Source: JANPJV01 sp031425695 (GTDB taxonomy: Bacteria; Pseudomonadota; Gammaproteobacteria; Xanthomonadales; SZUA-5). From it: a stretch of DNA of 64,000 bases. Below the pieces are notes generated by a model, which made no database searches, was not told the DNA's origin, and saw only the letters and a program-made list of their open reading frames with translations. A program made the translations under genes and the position numbers. Each line of letters starts with the position of its first letter. Position 1 is the first letter of the stretch. The DNA lies in contig JANPJV010000116.1 of assembly GCA_031425695.1 (NCBI GenBank), positions 70,014 to 134,013 of the forward strand. Direction: 5' to 3'. Positions 62,410-64,000 of the stretch are shown here, one piece after another.

Positions 62410-63447
62410 TCAGCGGACGGATCCATGCTGGGTGCGGGCAACGCTGACAATCACCGGCCGATGGTCCGAGCCGATGTCAGGTCCGATTCGGTATTCGCTG
62501 ACGGCGAGCCCAGCAGTGACCAGTGCATGGTCGATCGGGATGGCCAACAGCCATCCGAGAGCCCCGCCACCCTGCCAGGTCAGTCGGGGCAGGCTGCCTG
62601 CGCCGGCATCGCGCATTCCGGTTGCGGTCCGCAGCTCGCGATAGGCGATCGACCACGGTGAGGCGTTGAGATCACCCGCCAGCACCTGCGCTCCGGGCTC
62701 AGCGGCGATGCGCGTCGCGACATCGCGCAAATGTTCCGCACGCGCGGCGTACATCTGCGCACTCATCGGTGGGATCGGATGGGTCAGCCAGATGTGCAAA
62801 GGCGACCCATCGAACGCGATTCTCAGGTGCACTGAAGGGAATTCCAGCGGCGGCGAGGAAATCTGCTCGACTGCCCCGCCCGTCCCGCGCCACCAGACAC
62901 CGATGCCGAAAGAGTCATCGCGCGGCGCGCGGTGCGAATTGGGGTAGCGATCGTCGAGGGTGGTCAGTCTCGCGCCCAACTCCGGAGTCAACTCGAGGAT
63001 GCCGATGACATCCGGCGATTCGCGTTCGATCAGCGCCAGCAGTGCCGCCGGGTCCGGGTTGTCGAGATAGATGTTGACGACCAGCAACCTCAGCCTCGCC
63101 GCCGACGCTGGCGCCTCGCTTGGGGCTGGCCCGTTCGCCGCCACCAGGGCATAGGCGTTGACCATCCAGACGGCGAGCAATGTACCGAGCGTCCACGCGT
63201 GCCAGTCCAACTTGCGCGGCACAGCCCGCCCCCGCGGTCGCTCGCAGAGCACGGCTGCAAGAATGCCCACGGTCAGCGTCCACCCGTATTGCCAACGGAA
63301 GTGTGCGAACAGATCCAGGATCCAGCCACTGCCGCCCAGGAAGCCCAGCAGCGTCGGCACACATGCGAGCACCGCAAGGCTGCGCAATCGAGTCAGCAGG
63401 TACTGGATCACAGGCGCATGCGCAGAAGCCTCGGAGGCCAGGATCAT
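62410..63447 (-). CDS. Membrane-anchored endonuclease/exonuclease/phosphatase-family protein
   Basis: Three helices lie in the first 100 residues (LAVLACVPTLLGFLGGSGWI, YGWTLTVGILAAVLC, TLGTLLAVWMVNAYAL). The EEP fold follows: LRLLVVNIYLDN, PDVIGILELTPELGARL, HIWLTHPIPP, QVLAGDLNASPWSIAYREL, and GSDHRPVIVSV, which supply the metal-binding Asn, Glu and the catalytic Asp-His. Likely a phosphodiesterase or phosphatase acting outside the membrane. The open frame reaches 63609, but the ATG at 63447 is closest to the first helix; no start has a strong ribosome binding site. Confidence 0.85.
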   Translation of the reverse strand: MILASEASAHAPVIQYLLTRLRSLAVLACVPTLLGFLGGSGWILDLFAHFRWQYGWTLTVGILAAVLCERPRGRAVPRKLDWHAWTLGTLLAVWMVNAYALVAANGPAPSEAPASAARLRLLVVNIYLDNPDPAALLALIERESPDVIGILELTPELGARLTTLDDRYPNSHRAPRDDSFGIGVWWRGTGGAVEQISSPPLEFPSVHLRIAFDGSPLHIWLTHPIPPMSAQMYAARAEHLRDVATRIAAEPGAQVLAGDLNASPWSIAYRELRTATGMRDAGAGSLPRLTWQGGGALGWLLAIPIDHALVTAGLAVSEYRIGPDIGSDHRPVIVSVARTQHGSVR

Positions 63448-63552
63448 GCCGCGGGGAGCAAAAAAGTGCGCAGACCGATTCGCAACTGGTGTAACGCATC
63501 TTGACCAGCGCGATTCTATTGGCATACGCTCCCGTACGGTTACTGGGGGGAC

Positions 63553-63620
63553 ACCCGCTCGCGGGTTCCAGGCCGAAAAGATTGCATTCGTCACTGGGGC
63601 AGCAGCCATTCGGCTGCTGC
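63553..63620 (+). promoter_or_regulatory. Structured leader upstream of the SGNH-like gene
   Basis: Two hairpins lie in the divergent 205-base region. ACCCGC/GCGGGT with a 2-base loop is at 63553-63566. A 9-bp stem GCAGCAGCC/GGCTGCTGC with loop ATTC is at 63599-63620. They stand before GGGAGGAGA and the ATG at 63653. A riboswitch class could not be matched. Confidence 0.35.
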
Positions 63621-63652
63621 GGCGTAGCTATCAAATCTCTGGGAGGAGATTC

Positions 63653-64000
63653 ATGCAAATTCAAAACCGCGGCGCGGTTCGCCGGGTGTTGCCCGCTGTG
63701 CTCATGTTGGCCTTGGGTAGCCAGGCCATCGGCAATACGTTGAACCAGAACGTGTCCTGGACCGTCGACCGCGCAGGCACGTCGACCAAGTACGGCATCG
63801 TGGCCTATGGCGACTCGATCTACGCCGGCTACAACGGCTCGGTGAGCAATGCCGCGAAGTATTCGGCACCGACCGTCGACGCCGAATACCTGTCGGCACT
63901 CTGGAATGCCGACATCGAAAGCGTGCGCAGGGCGAAGTCGGGCGCGATCGCGTCGGACGTGTACAACAACAAGATCGTGGCCGAGCGCTCCTACATGCAG
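63653..64000 (+). CDS. Secreted SGNH/GDSL-hydrolase-like protein, 3'-truncated
   Basis: A strong GGGAGGAGA precedes the ATG at 63653 and the frame stays open to the window edge. A signal peptide (VLPAVLMLALGSQAIG) leads into TKYGIVAYGDSIYAGYNG, whose GDS-I resembles the nucleophile block of SGNH/GDSL hydrolases. The next residues (YSAPTVDAEYLSALWNADI) fit that family. Only 116 residues are visible, so the catalytic Asp-His block is not seen. Likely an exported esterase or lipase; substrate unknown. Confidence 0.72.
   Translation, partial: MQIQNRGAVRRVLPAVLMLALGSQAIGNTLNQNVSWTVDRAGTSTKYGIVAYGDSIYAGYNGSVSNAAKYSAPTVDAEYLSALWNADIESVRRAKSGAIASDVYNNKIVAERSYMQ

Noticed and set aside
63520..63652. 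Cyclic-di-GMP (GEMM) or other known riboswitch
   Set aside because: The conserved cores I know for GEMM, SAM and SAH classes are absent; only generic hairpins were found.
1..64000. tRNA, rRNA or insertion sequence
   Set aside because: I saw no cloverleaf, ribosomal RNA signature, transposase motif or long terminal inverted repeat pair in the window. A tRNA or covariance search was not possible here.

Overview
The window is GC-rich, densely coded DNA, probably from a gammaproteobacterium of the Lysobacterales (Xanthomonadales), perhaps near Rhodanobacteraceae/Dokdonella. That placement is inference. It rests on many signal-peptide proteins, a TonB-dependent receptor, an IPTL-type C-terminal anchor, several palindromic intergenic repeat families, and large secreted proteins ending in a short '..F.NGFE' tail. 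I saw no rRNA, tRNA, CRISPR, phage, plasmid or transposase genes, so it reads as ordinary chromosome rather than an island.

Layout. 1-13.4 kb: an edge-truncated protein, a 1283-residue secreted YCF48/PKD/FG-GAP protein, two small genes of which one may be disrupted and one may be frameshifted, an ABC-2 exporter pair, the lipoprotein sodC, a DUF885 metallopeptidase-like protein and a secreted DUF4832-like protein. 13.4-23.1 kb: a VOC protein, a GST, a membrane protein fused to a spermidine-synthase-like domain, a small ABM monooxygenase, a palindromic repeat cluster, a DUF11-repeat surface protein with an IPTL-type C-terminus, and a soluble histidine kinase. 23.3-29.5 kb: two secreted proteins and a TonB-dependent receptor. 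29.9-37.6 kb: an acetyltransferase, a phosphotransacetylase/acetate kinase pair, a large membrane histidine kinase and a DUF2254-like membrane protein. 37.8-48.6 kb: a beta-helix protein, a striking 44-bp palindromic array, more secreted proteins, threonine synthase, a winged-helix/TPR regulator and a two-gene secreted-protein operon. 48.7-64 kb: small conserved proteins, malic enzyme, a possibly frameshifted secreted gene, an NmrA-like protein coupled to a Ser/Thr kinase, a DoxX-like protein, an FKBP isomerase, an in-frame pirin/FMN-reductase fusion opposite a LysR regulator, a sialidase-like protein, an EEP-family protein and the start of a probable SGNH hydrolase.

How the genes fit together. 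Clear functional pairs are the ABC exporter, acetyl-phosphate metabolism (Pta/AckA), the redox block (pirin/FMN reductase with divergent LysR), and NmrA plus kinase. Much of the rest is export: about a third of the genes encode secreted or surface proteins, most without a recognisable enzymatic role.

The most interesting signals are (i) the recurrent terminal tag, consensus roughly L-F-x-N-G-F-E-stop, on four otherwise unrelated exported proteins, with a diverged form on a fifth and a copy just after the signal peptide of a sixth; and (ii) two palindromic arrays of different sequence that share a 44-bp period, one with a higher-order arrangement of inverted and direct units.
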